From: Phaeobacter sp. 11ANDIMAR09
Lineage (GTDB): Bacteria > Pseudomonadota > Alphaproteobacteria > Rhodobacterales > Rhodobacteraceae
Direction of reading: 5' to 3'
Length of the DNA stretch: 64,000 nucleotides
NCBI RefSeq assembly: GCF_001294455.1
Contig: NZ_LIKT01000020.1
Location: 1 to 64,000 of the forward strand
The notes beneath the pieces were generated by a model. The model worked only from the letters and a program-made list of their open reading frames with translations, was not told the DNA's origin and searched no databases. Below, one piece after another: positions 7,360 through 15,815 of the stretch (the stretch's first letter is position 1; each line of letters starts with the position of its first letter). Position numbers and translations under genes: made by a program.

Positions 7360-8664
7360 ATGGCTGATCTGACAACAGAATTCTTAGGCATTAAATCCCC
7401 CAACCCGTTCTGGCTGGCCTCGGCGCCGCCAACGGACAAAGAATATAACGTACGTCGTGCCTTTGAGGCTGGCTGGGGTGGTGTGGTCTGGAAGACCCTG
7501 GGCTCCGAAGGCCCCCCTGTGGTCAACGTCAATGGTCCGCGCTATGGCGCGATCTTTGGGGCCGACCGTCGCCTGCTGGGGCTGAACAACATCGAGCTGA
7601 TCACCGACCGTTCGCTGGAGATCAATCTCGAGGAAATCACCCGGGTGAAAAAGGACTATCCGGATCGTGCGGTGATCGTTTCGATCATGGTGCCCTGCGA
7701 GGAACAGGCCTGGAAGGACATCCTGCCCAAGGTCGAAGCCACCGGCGCAGACGGCATCGAGCTGAACTTTGGCTGTCCGCATGGTATGGCCGAACGTGGC
7801 ATGGGTGCGGCTGTGGGGCAGGTGCCTGAATACATTCAAATGGTCACGGAATGGTGCAAAAAATATTACTCCAAGCCAGTGATCGTGAAGCTGACGCCAA
7901 ACATCACCGACGTGCGTTTCCCAGCACGCGCGGCCAAAAATGGCGGTGGTGACGCGGTCAGCCTGATCAATACCATCAACTCGATTGTCTCGGTGGATCT
8001 GGACCAGATGGCGCCCGAGCCAACCGTTGGCGGCAAGGGGACCCATGGTGGCTATTGTGGTCCGGCGGTAAAGCCGATTGCCATGAACATGGTTGCGGAA
8101 ATCGCTCGCTGCCCCGAGACACATGATCTGCCGATCTCTGCCATTGGTGGTGTCACCACCTGGAAAGATGCAGCCGAGTTCATGGCGCTCGGCGCCGGCA
8201 ATGTGCAGGTCTGCACCGCGGCAATGACCTATGGCTTTAACGTTGTGAAAGAGATGATCTCAGGTCTCTCCAACTGGATGGATGAAAAGGGCTATACTTC
8301 AACCCAGGATTTCATCGGCATGGCGGTTCCCAATGTCACCGACTGGCAGTATCTGGATCTGAACTTTATCGCCAAGGCGAAGATCAACCAGGAAGACTGC
8401 ATCAGCTGTGGCCGTTGCTTTGCTGCCTGCGAAGATACCTCGCACCAGGCCATCGAGATGAGCGCCGACCGGGTTTTCACTGTTAAGGATGATGAATGCG
8501 TGGCCTGTAACCTCTGCGTGAATGTTTGCCCGATCGAAGGCTGCATCACCATGGAAGAAGTGCCAGCCGGTCAAATTGATGAGCGCACCGGCAAGGTGGT
8601 TTCCGATGAATATGCCAACTGGACCACGCACCCCAACAACCCATCAGCCACTGCAGCTGAGTGA
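7360..8664 (+). CDS. preA: NAD-dependent dihydropyrimidine dehydrogenase, PreA subunit
   Basis: The 434-residue catalytic subunit has an FMN-binding dihydroorotate-dehydrogenase-like barrel, with the substrate-loop cysteine in the ELNFGCPHGMAERGMG region, and a C-terminal ferredoxin domain with two [4Fe-4S] motifs (CISCGRCFAAC near residue 347 and CVACNLCVNVCP near 380). It catalyses the first step of reductive pyrimidine breakdown with PreT. I use ATG 7360 because AAGGA lies about ten bases upstream. The ATG at 7342 would add six basic residues with a poorer site. Confidence 0.94.
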   Translation: MADLTTEFLGIKSPNPFWLASAPPTDKEYNVRRAFEAGWGGVVWKTLGSEGPPVVNVNGPRYGAIFGADRRLLGLNNIELITDRSLEINLEEITRVKKDYPDRAVIVSIMVPCEEQAWKDILPKVEATGADGIELNFGCPHGMAERGMGAAVGQVPEYIQMVTEWCKKYYSKPVIVKLTPNITDVRFPARAAKNGGGDAVSLINTINSIVSVDLDQMAPEPTVGGKGTHGGYCGPAVKPIAMNMVAEIARCPETHDLPISAIGGVTTWKDAAEFMALGAGNVQVCTAAMTYGFNVVKEMISGLSNWMDEKGYTSTQDFIGMAVPNVTDWQYLDLNFIAKAKINQEDCISCGRCFAACEDTSHQAIEMSADRVFTVKDDECVACNLCVNVCPIEGCITMEEVPAGQIDERTGKVVSDEYANWTTHPNNPSATAAE

Positions 8665-8696
8665 AGTTGGTCTTTTAATAGATTGTTAATAATAGC

Positions 8697-8725
8697 AAAA
8701 GGCAGCGCTTATGCGCTGCCTTTTT
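8697..8725. terminator. Terminator between preA and the convergent regulator gene
   Basis: AAAAGGCAGCGC and GCGCTGCCTTTTT form a near-perfect hairpin with a TTAT loop. A-runs and T-runs flank both sides, so it can stop transcription from preA and from the opposite rutR-like gene. Confidence 0.9.
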
Positions 8726-8784
8726 CTATTTCTTGGTGATCCTATGATTGCCTGCGCCTTGGAAGCCTTTTTGGTCAATCCCTA

Positions 8785-9426
8785 TTAACTTTTGGGCGTA
8801 AGCATCCGACGATAAAAGGTTTCTAGGAACTCGGGTGCAGCATCGAAGGGATCCTCTGTTCCCATCAGCATGCGTACCTGAACATCAAAATCTGCATAGT
8901 GCTGGGTCAGGGCCCAGATCGAAAACATCAGGTGTTTTGGGTGGGTCTGGTTGATTTTTCCAGCTGCCATCCAGCTTTCGAGCACGGCGGATTTTTCCTC
9001 CAACAGATCCCGCAGATCCGTCGAAAGCGCCTCTAGCATCCGCGGGGCCCCCTGTACGATTTCATTGGCAAACAATCGGCTTTCGCGTGGCAAATCCCGG
9101 CTCATTTGCAGCTTGCGCTGCACATAGGCGAGGATCTCCTCCAGCGGCTCTCCCTCTGGATTGATTTCCCGCATCGGGTCCAGCCAGGTGTCCAGCAACT
9201 CCGACAAAAGGGCGGTGAACATCGCCTCTTTTGAGGGGAAGTAATAGAGCAGATTGGGCTTGGATAAACCTGCCTGGGTTGCAATTTGATCGACGGTTGC
9301 GCCGCGAAAACCATGGGCCGAAAAGACCTCAAGTGCGGCCTCCAAAATGGTGGCGCGATTCTTTTTCTGGATGCGGGTTGGTGATCGGTCCTTGGGCATT
9401 GTGGATAAGCGATCCTTGCTGGCCAT
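8785..9426 (-). CDS. rutR: RutR-like TetR-family regulator of pyrimidine degradation
   Basis: The protein has the RutR-type TetR domain (ILEAALEVFSAHGFRGATVDQIATQAGLSKPNLLYYFPSKEAMF, about residues 27-70) followed by the long all-helical domain of that family. RutR senses uracil or thymine in Escherichia coli. The gene is divergent from the amidohydrolase gene, and the perfect palindrome TTGACCAGTTGGTCAA at 9538 matches the RutR recognition sequence as I know it. The annotated start gives 213 residues, and an ATG ten residues in (MPKDRS) is equally possible. Control of the pre genes and transporter is inferred from similar sites. Confidence 0.85.
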   Translation of the reverse strand: MASKDRLSTMPKDRSPTRIQKKNRATILEAALEVFSAHGFRGATVDQIATQAGLSKPNLLYYFPSKEAMFTALLSELLDTWLDPMREINPEGEPLEEILAYVQRKLQMSRDLPRESRLFANEIVQGAPRMLEALSTDLRDLLEEKSAVLESWMAAGKINQTHPKHLMFSIWALTQHYADFDVQVRMLMGTEDPFDAAPEFLETFYRRMLTPKS

Positions 9427-9483
9427 TTGTGCGGGGCAATTGCCCGCAATTTGCGCGTTTCGCCCCTAATTTAAGGGGATTTG

Positions 9484-9500
9484 TGAGTCAATATGACTCA
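9484..9500. promoter_or_regulatory. Perfect palindrome in the rutR/amidohydrolase divergent promoter
   Basis: TGAGTCA-ATA-TGACTCA is a perfect 7-3-7 inverted repeat, 58 bases from the regulator's start. Its half-site differs from the RutR box (TTGACCA), so it may bind a second factor. A candidate TTGACT -35 element begins 6 bases after it, at 9506. The binding protein is not known from the sequence. Confidence 0.45.
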
Positions 9501-9537
9501 ATTTCTTGACTGGTGCGGAACCCGTGATAGCGTGAGT

Positions 9538-9553
9538 TTGACCAGTTGGTCAA
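9538..9553. promoter_or_regulatory. Perfect RutR-type operator
   Basis: TTGACCAGTTGGTCAA is a perfect 16-base palindrome that agrees with the RutR consensus TTGACCA-N2-TGGTCAA as I know it. It lies between the divergent regulator and the amidohydrolase gene, about 100 bases before the latter, just downstream of a TTGACT -35-like element. This is the best placed of the three sites in the locus. Confidence 0.85.
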
Positions 9554-9654
9554 ATCCAGCTCCCTGGATCCAGACCAACGCTTCAAAGCCACCAATTGGT
9601 GCCAAGCCAAGAATAACCCGCAAGATCAGCGGGGGGAACAGGAAGGAAGCTGCG

Positions 9655-10905
9655 ATGACGTCTTTGGGACAGAATCTAAAAATCAACGGCGATCGGCTCT
9701 GGGAGAGCCTGATGGAGATGGCCAAGATTGGCCCCGGTGTCGCAGGGGGCAACAACCGCCAGACTTTGACCGATGAAGACGCCGAGGGGCGCGCCCTGTT
9801 TCAGAAATGGTGCGAAGAGGCCGGTTGCACCATGGGCTTGGATCAGATGGGCAATATGTTTGCCCGGCGCGAAGGCACCGATCCGGAGGCGCTGCCGGTC
9901 TATGTGGGCTCGCATCTGGACACCCAGCCCACGGGTGGCAAGTACGACGGGGTGCTTGGGGTTTTGGCCGGGCTTGAGCTGATCCGCTCTCTGAATGATT
10001 TGGGGATCAAGACCAAACACCCCATTGTGGCGACCAATTTCACCAATGAAGAAGGCACGCGCTATGCGCCGGCCATGCTCTCTTCGGGGGTTTTTGCAGG
10101 TATTCACACCCAGGACTGGGCCTATGAGATCGAGGATGCCGAGGGCAAGAAGTTTGGCGATGAACTGAAGCGCATTGGCTGGCGGGGTGACGAAGAGGTT
10201 GGCGCGCGCAAGATGCATGCCTTTTTTGAGCTGCATATTGAACAGGGGCCGATCCTGGAGGCCGAGGGTAAGGATATTGGCGTTGTTACCCATGGTCAGG
10301 GATTGAGCTGGACCCAGGTGACCATCACGGGAAAAGATGCCCATACCGGGTCGACCCCGATGCCGATGCGCCGAAATGCCGGGTTGGCTATGGCGCGGGT
10401 TTTGCAGGCCGTGGACGAAATAGCCTGGTCCCACGCCCCCAGTGCGGTTGGGGCTGCGGGCCATATCGATGTTTACCCCAACTCGCGCAATGTGATCCCC
10501 GGCAAGGTGGTCTTTACTGTCGATTTCCGCTCGCCCGAACTGGCGGTCATTCAGGATATGGAACAGCGTCTGCATGATGAGGGCTCTGCGATTGCCGAGG
10601 CGATGGGCGTTGAGATCGCATTTGAGAAGGTTGGCGGTTTTGATCCGGTGAAGTTTGACGAGACCTGTGTTACGGCTGTCCGCAGTGCGGCAGATCGTCT
10701 GGGGTATTCACATCTCGATATCATTTCCGGTGCCGGGCATGACGCCTGCTGGATCAACCGGGTTGCGCCAACGGCGATGATCATGTGCCCCTGTGTTGAT
10801 GGGTTGAGCCATAATGAAGCGGAAGAGATCAGCAAGGACTGGGCGGAAGCCGGGGGCAATGTGTTGTTCCATGCGGTCGTTGAGACAGCCGAGATCGTGT
10901 CCTGA
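9655..10905 (+). CDS. N-carbamoyl-beta-alanine amidohydrolase (beta-ureidopropionase type, M20 family)
   Basis: The 416-residue zinc hydrolase has the M20/allantoate-amidohydrolase pattern: VGSHLDTQPTGGKYDGVLGVLAGLE, FTNEEGTRYAPAMLSS, FELHIEQGPILE, and a C-terminal SGAGHDACWINRVAPTAMIM with the last metal histidine. Metal ligands include the His and Asp of SHLDT and the Asp of KYDGVLG. In this locus it most likely hydrolyses N-carbamoyl-beta-alanine to beta-alanine, CO2 and ammonia. The frame is open from 9493, but ATG 9655 with AGGAAGG upstream gives the standard N-terminus and leaves the operator untranslated. Confidence 0.9.
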   Translation: MTSLGQNLKINGDRLWESLMEMAKIGPGVAGGNNRQTLTDEDAEGRALFQKWCEEAGCTMGLDQMGNMFARREGTDPEALPVYVGSHLDTQPTGGKYDGVLGVLAGLELIRSLNDLGIKTKHPIVATNFTNEEGTRYAPAMLSSGVFAGIHTQDWAYEIEDAEGKKFGDELKRIGWRGDEEVGARKMHAFFELHIEQGPILEAEGKDIGVVTHGQGLSWTQVTITGKDAHTGSTPMPMRRNAGLAMARVLQAVDEIAWSHAPSAVGAAGHIDVYPNSRNVIPGKVVFTVDFRSPELAVIQDMEQRLHDEGSAIAEAMGVEIAFEKVGGFDPVKFDETCVTAVRSAADRLGYSHLDIISGAGHDACWINRVAPTAMIMCPCVDGLSHNEAEEISKDWAEAGGNVLFHAVVETAEIVS

Positions 10906-10912
10906 CCCAACT

Positions 10913-10975
10913 GGGGGCGCTGCCCCCGCGGCCCTAAGGGGCCGCTCCCCCGGGATATTTTTGGCCAAATGAAAC
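10913..10975 (+). repeat. Intergenic hairpin repeat, copy 1
   Basis: Two consecutive hairpins (GGGGGCG-C-TGCCCCC-like at 10913-10927 and GCGGCCC-TAAG-GGGCCGC at 10928-10945) are followed by CTCCCCCGGGATATTTT and GGCCAAATGAAA. The same order recurs at 14639-14695. It lies between two genes of one operon. I associate this type of element with Roseobacter-group genomes. Confidence 0.75.
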
Positions 10976-11097
10976 CAGGGTCGGCTGAAAAAACCAAGCC
11001 AAACCAGGGCCTTTTGAAGCCTGGGTCAAGTGAACAGGGAGCTGGTCCCAAAACCAGATAAGGGGTGCGTTCTGCGCCCGAGACAGGGAGTTTTACC

Positions 11098-12552
11098 ATG
11101 AGCAAAGTTATCAAGAACGGGACGATCGTCACCGCGGATCTGACCTATAAATCGGATGTTTTGATTGAAAATGGCGTGATCACCGCGATTGGGCCGAACC
11201 TGAAAGGCGATGAGGAGCTCGATGCCACCGGCTGCTACGTCATGCCGGGCGGGATTGATCCGCATACCCATCTGGAGATGCCCTTTATGGGGACCTATTC
11301 GACAGATGATTTTGAAAGCGGCACCCGTGCGGGTCTGGCGGGGGGCACCACCATGGTGGTGGATTTTGCGCTGCCCAATCCAGGGGAAAGCCTGCTGGAT
11401 GCGCTGAAGCGCTGGGACAACAAATCAACCCGGGCCAATTGTGACTATTCCTTCCATATGGCGGTGACCTGGTGGGGCGAGCAGGTCTTTGACGATATGA
11501 AGACCGTGATCGAGACCCGTGGTATCAATACCTTCAAGCACTTCATGGCCTATAAGGGCGCTTTGATGGTCAATGATGATGAGATGTACTCTAGTTTTCA
11601 GCGTCTGGCGGAACTGGGTGGCATTGCCATGGTTCACGCGGAAAACGGCGATGTGGTTGCGGAACTGTCGGCCAAATTGCTGGCGGAGGGCAATACTGGC
11701 CCAGAGGCCCATGCCTATTCGCGGCCTCCCCAGGTGGAAGGCGAGGCCACCAATCGCGCCATCATGATTGCTGATATGGCCGGGGTGCCGCTCTATGTGG
11801 TGCATACCTCCTGTGAGGACAGCCACGAGGCTATTCGCCGCGCCCGGATGCAGGGCAAACGCGTCTGGGGCGAGCCGCTGATTCAGCATCTGACGCTGGA
11901 TGAGAGCGAATATTTCAACCCGGATTGGGACCATGCGGCGCGCCGGGTTATGTCACCGCCCTTCCGCAACAAACAGCATCAGGACAGTCTTTGGGCTGGT
12001 TTGCAGTCGGGATCGCTCTCGGTGGTGGCAACGGATCACTGCGCCTTCTCGACAGAACAGAAACGGTATGGGGTAGGGGATTTCACTAAGATCCCCAACG
12101 GCACCGGCGGGTTGGAAGACCGGATGCCGATGCTTTGGACCCAAGGGGTTGCCACGGGGCGGATCACGCCAAATGAATTTGTCGCTGTGACCTCGACCAA
12201 TATCGCCAAGATCCTGAACTGCTATCCTAAAAAGGGTGCGGTCCTGGTGGGAGCCGATGCGGATCTGGTGGTTTGGGATCCGGAAAAGTCCAAAACCATT
12301 GCCGCCAGCACCCAGCAATCGGCCATTGATTACAACGTCTTTGAAGGCCATGAGGTCAAAGGCCTGCCACGCTTTACCTTGACGCGGGGTCATGTGGCTG
12401 TACATGACGGCGAAATCCGCACCCAGGAAGGCCATGGCCGTTTTGTGGAACGCGAAGCCAATGCAACCGTGAACAAGGCGCTGTCGACCTGGAAAGAGCT
12501 GACGGCCCCACGTCCTGTGGAACGCTCTGGCATTCCTGCCACTGGCGTTTAA
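11098..12552 (+). CDS. hydA: Dihydropyrimidinase (hydantoinase)
   Basis: The 484-residue cyclic amidohydrolase opens dihydrouracil and dihydrothymine to N-carbamoyl-beta-amino acids, the second step of the reductive pathway. The metal-binding GGIDPHTHLEMPF lies near residues 53-65. The metal-bridging carboxylated lysine is expected in FKHFMAYKGALM (about residue 150). VVHTSCEDSHEAI, and VATDHCAFS near the fourth metal ligand, follow. The start follows AGGGAG at 11085. It sits between the amidohydrolase and the ABC importer in the same direction. Confidence 0.93.
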   Translation: MSKVIKNGTIVTADLTYKSDVLIENGVITAIGPNLKGDEELDATGCYVMPGGIDPHTHLEMPFMGTYSTDDFESGTRAGLAGGTTMVVDFALPNPGESLLDALKRWDNKSTRANCDYSFHMAVTWWGEQVFDDMKTVIETRGINTFKHFMAYKGALMVNDDEMYSSFQRLAELGGIAMVHAENGDVVAELSAKLLAEGNTGPEAHAYSRPPQVEGEATNRAIMIADMAGVPLYVVHTSCEDSHEAIRRARMQGKRVWGEPLIQHLTLDESEYFNPDWDHAARRVMSPPFRNKQHQDSLWAGLQSGSLSVVATDHCAFSTEQKRYGVGDFTKIPNGTGGLEDRMPMLWTQGVATGRITPNEFVAVTSTNIAKILNCYPKKGAVLVGADADLVVWDPEKSKTIAASTQQSAIDYNVFEGHEVKGLPRFTLTRGHVAVHDGEIRTQEGHGRFVEREANATVNKALSTWKELTAPRPVERSGIPATGV

Positions 12553-12635
12553 ACATCGGTGTGACATCAAGGAGCAGGGCTGCGCCGGTGGAAACCCCGC
12601 GTGCGGCCCGCTCATAGTCTGAATAAGGCGAAGAC

Positions 12636-13457
12636 ATGAATACTCAAACGACTACCCAGGCCACGGCCCAATCCGGTGCCCCCGAGGCCGTCGTCGAAGC
12701 AAAAAATCTGGATCTGGTTTTTCCCACCAATGACGGGCCGGTGCAGGCGCTGAAGGATGTGAATCTCACCATCAATAAGGGGGATTTTGTTTCTTTCATC
12801 GGCCCATCGGGCTGTGGCAAGACCACTTTCCTGCGGGTGATGGCGGCGCTGGAGCATCCTACCGGTGGCTCGATCACGGTGAATGGCATGAGCCCGGATG
12901 AGGCCCGCAAGAAGCGCGCCTATGGCTATGTGTTTCAGGCGGCGGGGCTCTATCCCTGGCGGACCATTGCCAAGAATATCAAGCTGCCGCTGGAAATCAT
13001 GGGCTATTCCAAGGCCGAGCAGGACAAACGGGTCGAGCAGGTGCTGGAACTGGTGGAGCTTGCGGGCTTTGGCGGCAAGTATCCCTGGCAGCTCTCAGGC
13101 GGCATGCAGCAGCGGGCCAGTATTGCCCGCGCCCTGGCCTTTGACGCGGATATCCTGTTGATGGATGAACCCTTTGGGGCCCTGGATGAGATCGTGCGCG
13201 ATCACCTGAATGAGCAGCTGTTGAAGCTCTGGGCGCGCACCAATAAGACCATTGGCTTTGTGACCCACTCAATCCCGGAGGCGGTCTATCTGTCGACCAA
13301 GATCGTGGTGATGTCGCCGCGTCCCGGTCGGATCACCGATGTGATCGAGAGCACCCTGCCGCGCGAGCGCCCGCTGGATATTCGCGACAGCCAGGAGTTC
13401 ATCGATATTGCCCACCGCGTGCGCGAGGGCCTGCGGGCAGGGCATGCCGATGATTGA
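12636..13457 (+). CDS. ABC importer ATPase of the pyrimidine locus
   Basis: The 273-residue ATPase belongs to the nitrate/taurine/pyrimidine-type importer group. It shows Walker A GPSGCGKTT near residue 56, the Q-loop in VFQAAGLYPWRT, the signature LSGGMQQR near 154, Walker B ILLMDEPFGALD near 172 and the switch histidine in FVTHSIPEA. It probably energises uptake of a pyrimidine or its derivative with the two permeases and binding protein downstream. Its stop codon overlaps the start region of the next small gene. Confidence 0.9.
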   Translation: MNTQTTTQATAQSGAPEAVVEAKNLDLVFPTNDGPVQALKDVNLTINKGDFVSFIGPSGCGKTTFLRVMAALEHPTGGSITVNGMSPDEARKKRAYGYVFQAAGLYPWRTIAKNIKLPLEIMGYSKAEQDKRVEQVLELVELAGFGGKYPWQLSGGMQQRASIARALAFDADILLMDEPFGALDEIVRDHLNEQLLKLWARTNKTIGFVTHSIPEAVYLSTKIVVMSPRPGRITDVIESTLPRERPLDIRDSQEFIDIAHRVREGLRAGHADD

Positions 13458-13710
13458 GAACGCGAACCTGAGGGATGAAAAAAGAATTGTTCGGGCTTTT
13501 GTTGCGAAGCTAATTGGTTTCGTTTTGTTCTGGTCGATGCTCTTTTTTGTCTATTCCAACGTTCAATCGGCGAAGCTGGAACCCATTTGGAGCTTTGGTT
13601 CGCTGTTCTTTTTCGTGTCTATCCCGCTATTGGCGGTCGGTAGCCTCTATGTGGTGATAAGGCGATATGTTCTGGTTAGGCGCGTCGTTCAGAATGAGGG
13701 CGAACTATGA
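13450..13710 (+). CDS. Small two-helix membrane protein in the ABC importer operon
   Basis: The 86-residue product has two hydrophobic helices (around residues 20-37 and 47-68) and a basic C-terminus. It overlaps the ATPase stop (ATG 13450, or ATG 13444) and its own stop overlaps the permease start, so it is translated between ATPase and permease. I recognise no family. The permease after it has an unusual N-terminal extension, so the small protein may be a transporter accessory subunit. This is an inference from position only. Confidence 0.7.
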   Translation: MIENANLRDEKRIVRAFVAKLIGFVLFWSMLFFVYSNVQSAKLEPIWSFGSLFFFVSIPLLAVGSLYVVIRRYVLVRRVVQNEGEL

Positions 13711-14624
13711 AAAGTTTTTTCGCTGTTCTTACTGTTCTCGCGGCCATTGTGGCCTTTTGGTATGCGGCCTGTGTGCCGATGAACATCAAAGGCGTGTTGG
13801 ATGCAGCCGAGCGTGGTGGCGCTGAAGTCATGCCTGCGACCTCAAAAGTGCGGCGTGACATGGGGAGTTTTGGGCTGGTTGCTGGCAATACCTTTGCCAT
13901 CGCGCAGACCTGGGAACAGGATCGTCCGCGCCTACCCGCGCCGCATCAGGTGATCTCTGAGCTGTGGAAGACCACAGTGATGAAGAAGGTCACCTCGAAA
14001 CGCTCGCTGGTCTATCATGCACAGGTGACACTGAATGCGACCCTGCTGGGCTTTGTCATCGGTACGGGGCTGGGCATTTTGCTGGCCGTGGGGATCGTGC
14101 ATTCAAAGGTCATGGATATGTCGGTGATGCCCTGGGCCATCGTCAGCCAGACCATCCCAATCATTGCGCTGGCGCCGATGATCATCGTGGTGCTTTACTC
14201 AATCGGGGTACAGGGGATCCTGCCCAAGGCGATTATTTCGGCTTATCTGAGCTTTTTCCCTGTGGTGGTTGGCATGGTGAAGGGGCTGCGCAGCCCCGAT
14301 GCAATGCAGCTGGATCTGCTGAAGACCTATAGCGCCAATACCAGCCAGGGATTCTGGAAGCTGCGACTGCCGTCGTCGATGCCCTATCTCTTTACCTCAC
14401 TGAAAATCGGGATTGCAGCGTCTTTGCTGGGGGCCATCGTTGGTGAGCTGCCGACGGGGGCGGTTGCCGGACTTGGCGCGCGTCTATTGGCTGGGAGCTA
14501 TTATGGCCAGACGGTGCAGATCTGGTCGGCGCTGTTTGCGGCTGCCATCTTGGCGGGGCTATTGGTAGCGCTGTTGGAAGTCATTGAGAAAAATGTGCTG
14601 AAACGCATGGGGATGGCGTCATGA
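13707..14624 (+). CDS. ABC importer permease 1, with an N-terminal extension
   Basis: The 305-residue BPD-type permease has a membrane core from about residue 105, with the EAA-like coupling loop around QLDLLKTYSANTSQGFWKLRLPSSMPYL (about 196-223). Ahead of the core is a first hydrophobic helix (residues 4-22) and an about 75-residue presumably extracytoplasmic stretch, unlike the usual permease of about 250 residues. The start overlaps the preceding stop (ATGA). It works with the second permease and ATPase. Confidence 0.88.
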   Translation: MKSFFAVLTVLAAIVAFWYAACVPMNIKGVLDAAERGGAEVMPATSKVRRDMGSFGLVAGNTFAIAQTWEQDRPRLPAPHQVISELWKTTVMKKVTSKRSLVYHAQVTLNATLLGFVIGTGLGILLAVGIVHSKVMDMSVMPWAIVSQTIPIIALAPMIIVVLYSIGVQGILPKAIISAYLSFFPVVVGMVKGLRSPDAMQLDLLKTYSANTSQGFWKLRLPSSMPYLFTSLKIGIAASLLGAIVGELPTGAVAGLGARLLAGSYYGQTVQIWSALFAAAILAGLLVALLEVIEKNVLKRMGMAS

Positions 14625-14638
14625 TGCAACTGTATAAA

Positions 14639-14695
14639 GGGGGCGCTGCCCCCGCCGCAGACATGCGGCTCCCCCGGGATATTTTGGGCCAAATG
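14639..14695 (+). repeat. Intergenic hairpin repeat, copy 2
   Basis: It has the same organisation as copy 1: GGGGGCG-C-TGCCCCC at 14639-14653, a second small hairpin CCGCA-GACA-TGCGG, then CTCCCCCGGGATATTTT and GGCCAAATGAAA. The second hairpin differs in sequence but keeps pairing, which suggests selection for structure. It lies between the two permease genes. Confidence 0.75.
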
Positions 14696-14748
14696 AAATC
14701 CAGGTTCTGCCTGGATGCGAAGCTGGTATGCGCAGAGAGGGGCAACAG

Positions 14749-15594
14749 ATGACGATGGTTTTGCTTGCCCTTGTGGTTTGGTGTTTTGGCTGGTGGCTGA
14801 ACAGTCGTCTTGCCAATGGGCCAAAGGCGGGCACCCGTGCGGTGAAGCTGCTGGTGCCGGTGATTTTTGGCGTGACCGTTCTGGTGGTCTGGGAGCTGTT
14901 GGTGCGGGGGCTGGAGGTGTCGATTGTGATTCTGCCCGCGCCGAGCCTGATTGCGGAACGTTTTGCGTCCTCGCTGCCGATCCTGTGGAAGGATCTGTCG
15001 CAGACCTTTCTTAAGGGCGCCCTGTCTGGCTATGTGATGGGCTGTGGGGCCGCCTTACTGATGGCTGTAGCGGTGGATCGCAGTGATTTTCTGCGCCGTG
15101 GGTTGTTGCCGGTGGGCAATTTTGTGGCTGCCCTGCCGATTGTGGGGACTGCGCCAATTCTGGTGATGTGGTTTGGCTTTGATTGGCAATCCAAGGCGGC
15201 TGTGGTGGTGGTCATGGTGTTCTTTCCGATGCTGGTGAACACGGTGGCTGGCCTGCGTGAAACCTCTGCCATGCAGCGGGATCTGATGCAGACCTATGCG
15301 GCCAGCTATTGGCAGAGCTTTTTCAAACTGCGCCTGCCAGCGGCTTTGCCCTTTATCTTTAATGGCTTGAAAATTTCCACCACCCTGGCGCTGGTGGGAG
15401 CGATTGTGGCCGAGTTCTTTGGCTCCCCCACCGTGGGCATGGGCTTTCGGATTTCGACCAGCGTGGGGCAGCTGGCTCTGGATATGGTCTGGGCCGAGAT
15501 TGTCATGGCGGCCTTGGCGGGGTCGTTTTTCTACGGGGCCATTGCCCTGATCGAGAAAAGCCTGACTTTCTGGCATCCCTCGCAACGGGGGTAA
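14749..15594 (+). CDS. ABC importer permease 2
   Basis: The 281-residue permease has about six to seven membrane segments and the EAA loop in AMQRDLMQTYAASYWQSFFKLRLPAALPFI. It is similar in type to permease 1 but lacks the long N-terminal extension. I choose ATG 14749, preceded by AGAGAGGGG, over ATG 14728. It probably forms a heterodimer with permease 1. About 220 bases separate it from the binding-protein gene, which has its own regulatory site. Confidence 0.88.
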   Translation: MTMVLLALVVWCFGWWLNSRLANGPKAGTRAVKLLVPVIFGVTVLVVWELLVRGLEVSIVILPAPSLIAERFASSLPILWKDLSQTFLKGALSGYVMGCGAALLMAVAVDRSDFLRRGLLPVGNFVAALPIVGTAPILVMWFGFDWQSKAAVVVVMVFFPMLVNTVAGLRETSAMQRDLMQTYAASYWQSFFKLRLPAALPFIFNGLKISTTLALVGAIVAEFFGSPTVGMGFRISTSVGQLALDMVWAEIVMAALAGSFFYGAIALIEKSLTFWHPSQRG

Positions 15595-15757
15595 CCAATT
15601 CCTCCAGCGCGTGGCTTGGTTGCGCGCTGGAGGCCCCCAGAGGGGCGCTCTGGGGAAGGGTCTGAAAGAGTGGTGAAAAATCAATCACAGACCCAAAATT
15701 AGCGCCCAATAGCTGCGCAAAGGCGCTGAATGCCTGATAAAAACGCAAGAAAAATAT

Positions 15758-15773
15758 TTGATCGAAGGGTCAA
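15758..15773. promoter_or_regulatory. Imperfect RutR-type operator before the binding-protein gene
   Basis: TTGATCGAAGGGTCAA keeps the outer TTGA and TCAA of the RutR palindrome and matches the perfect site at 11 of 16 positions. It lies 43 bases before the binding-protein start. Its presence suggests a separate, co-regulated promoter for the binding protein. Confidence 0.5.
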
Positions 15774-15815
15774 ATTCGCGCAAGCTTTTATCATAACCAA
15801 CGGGAGAACGATCTC

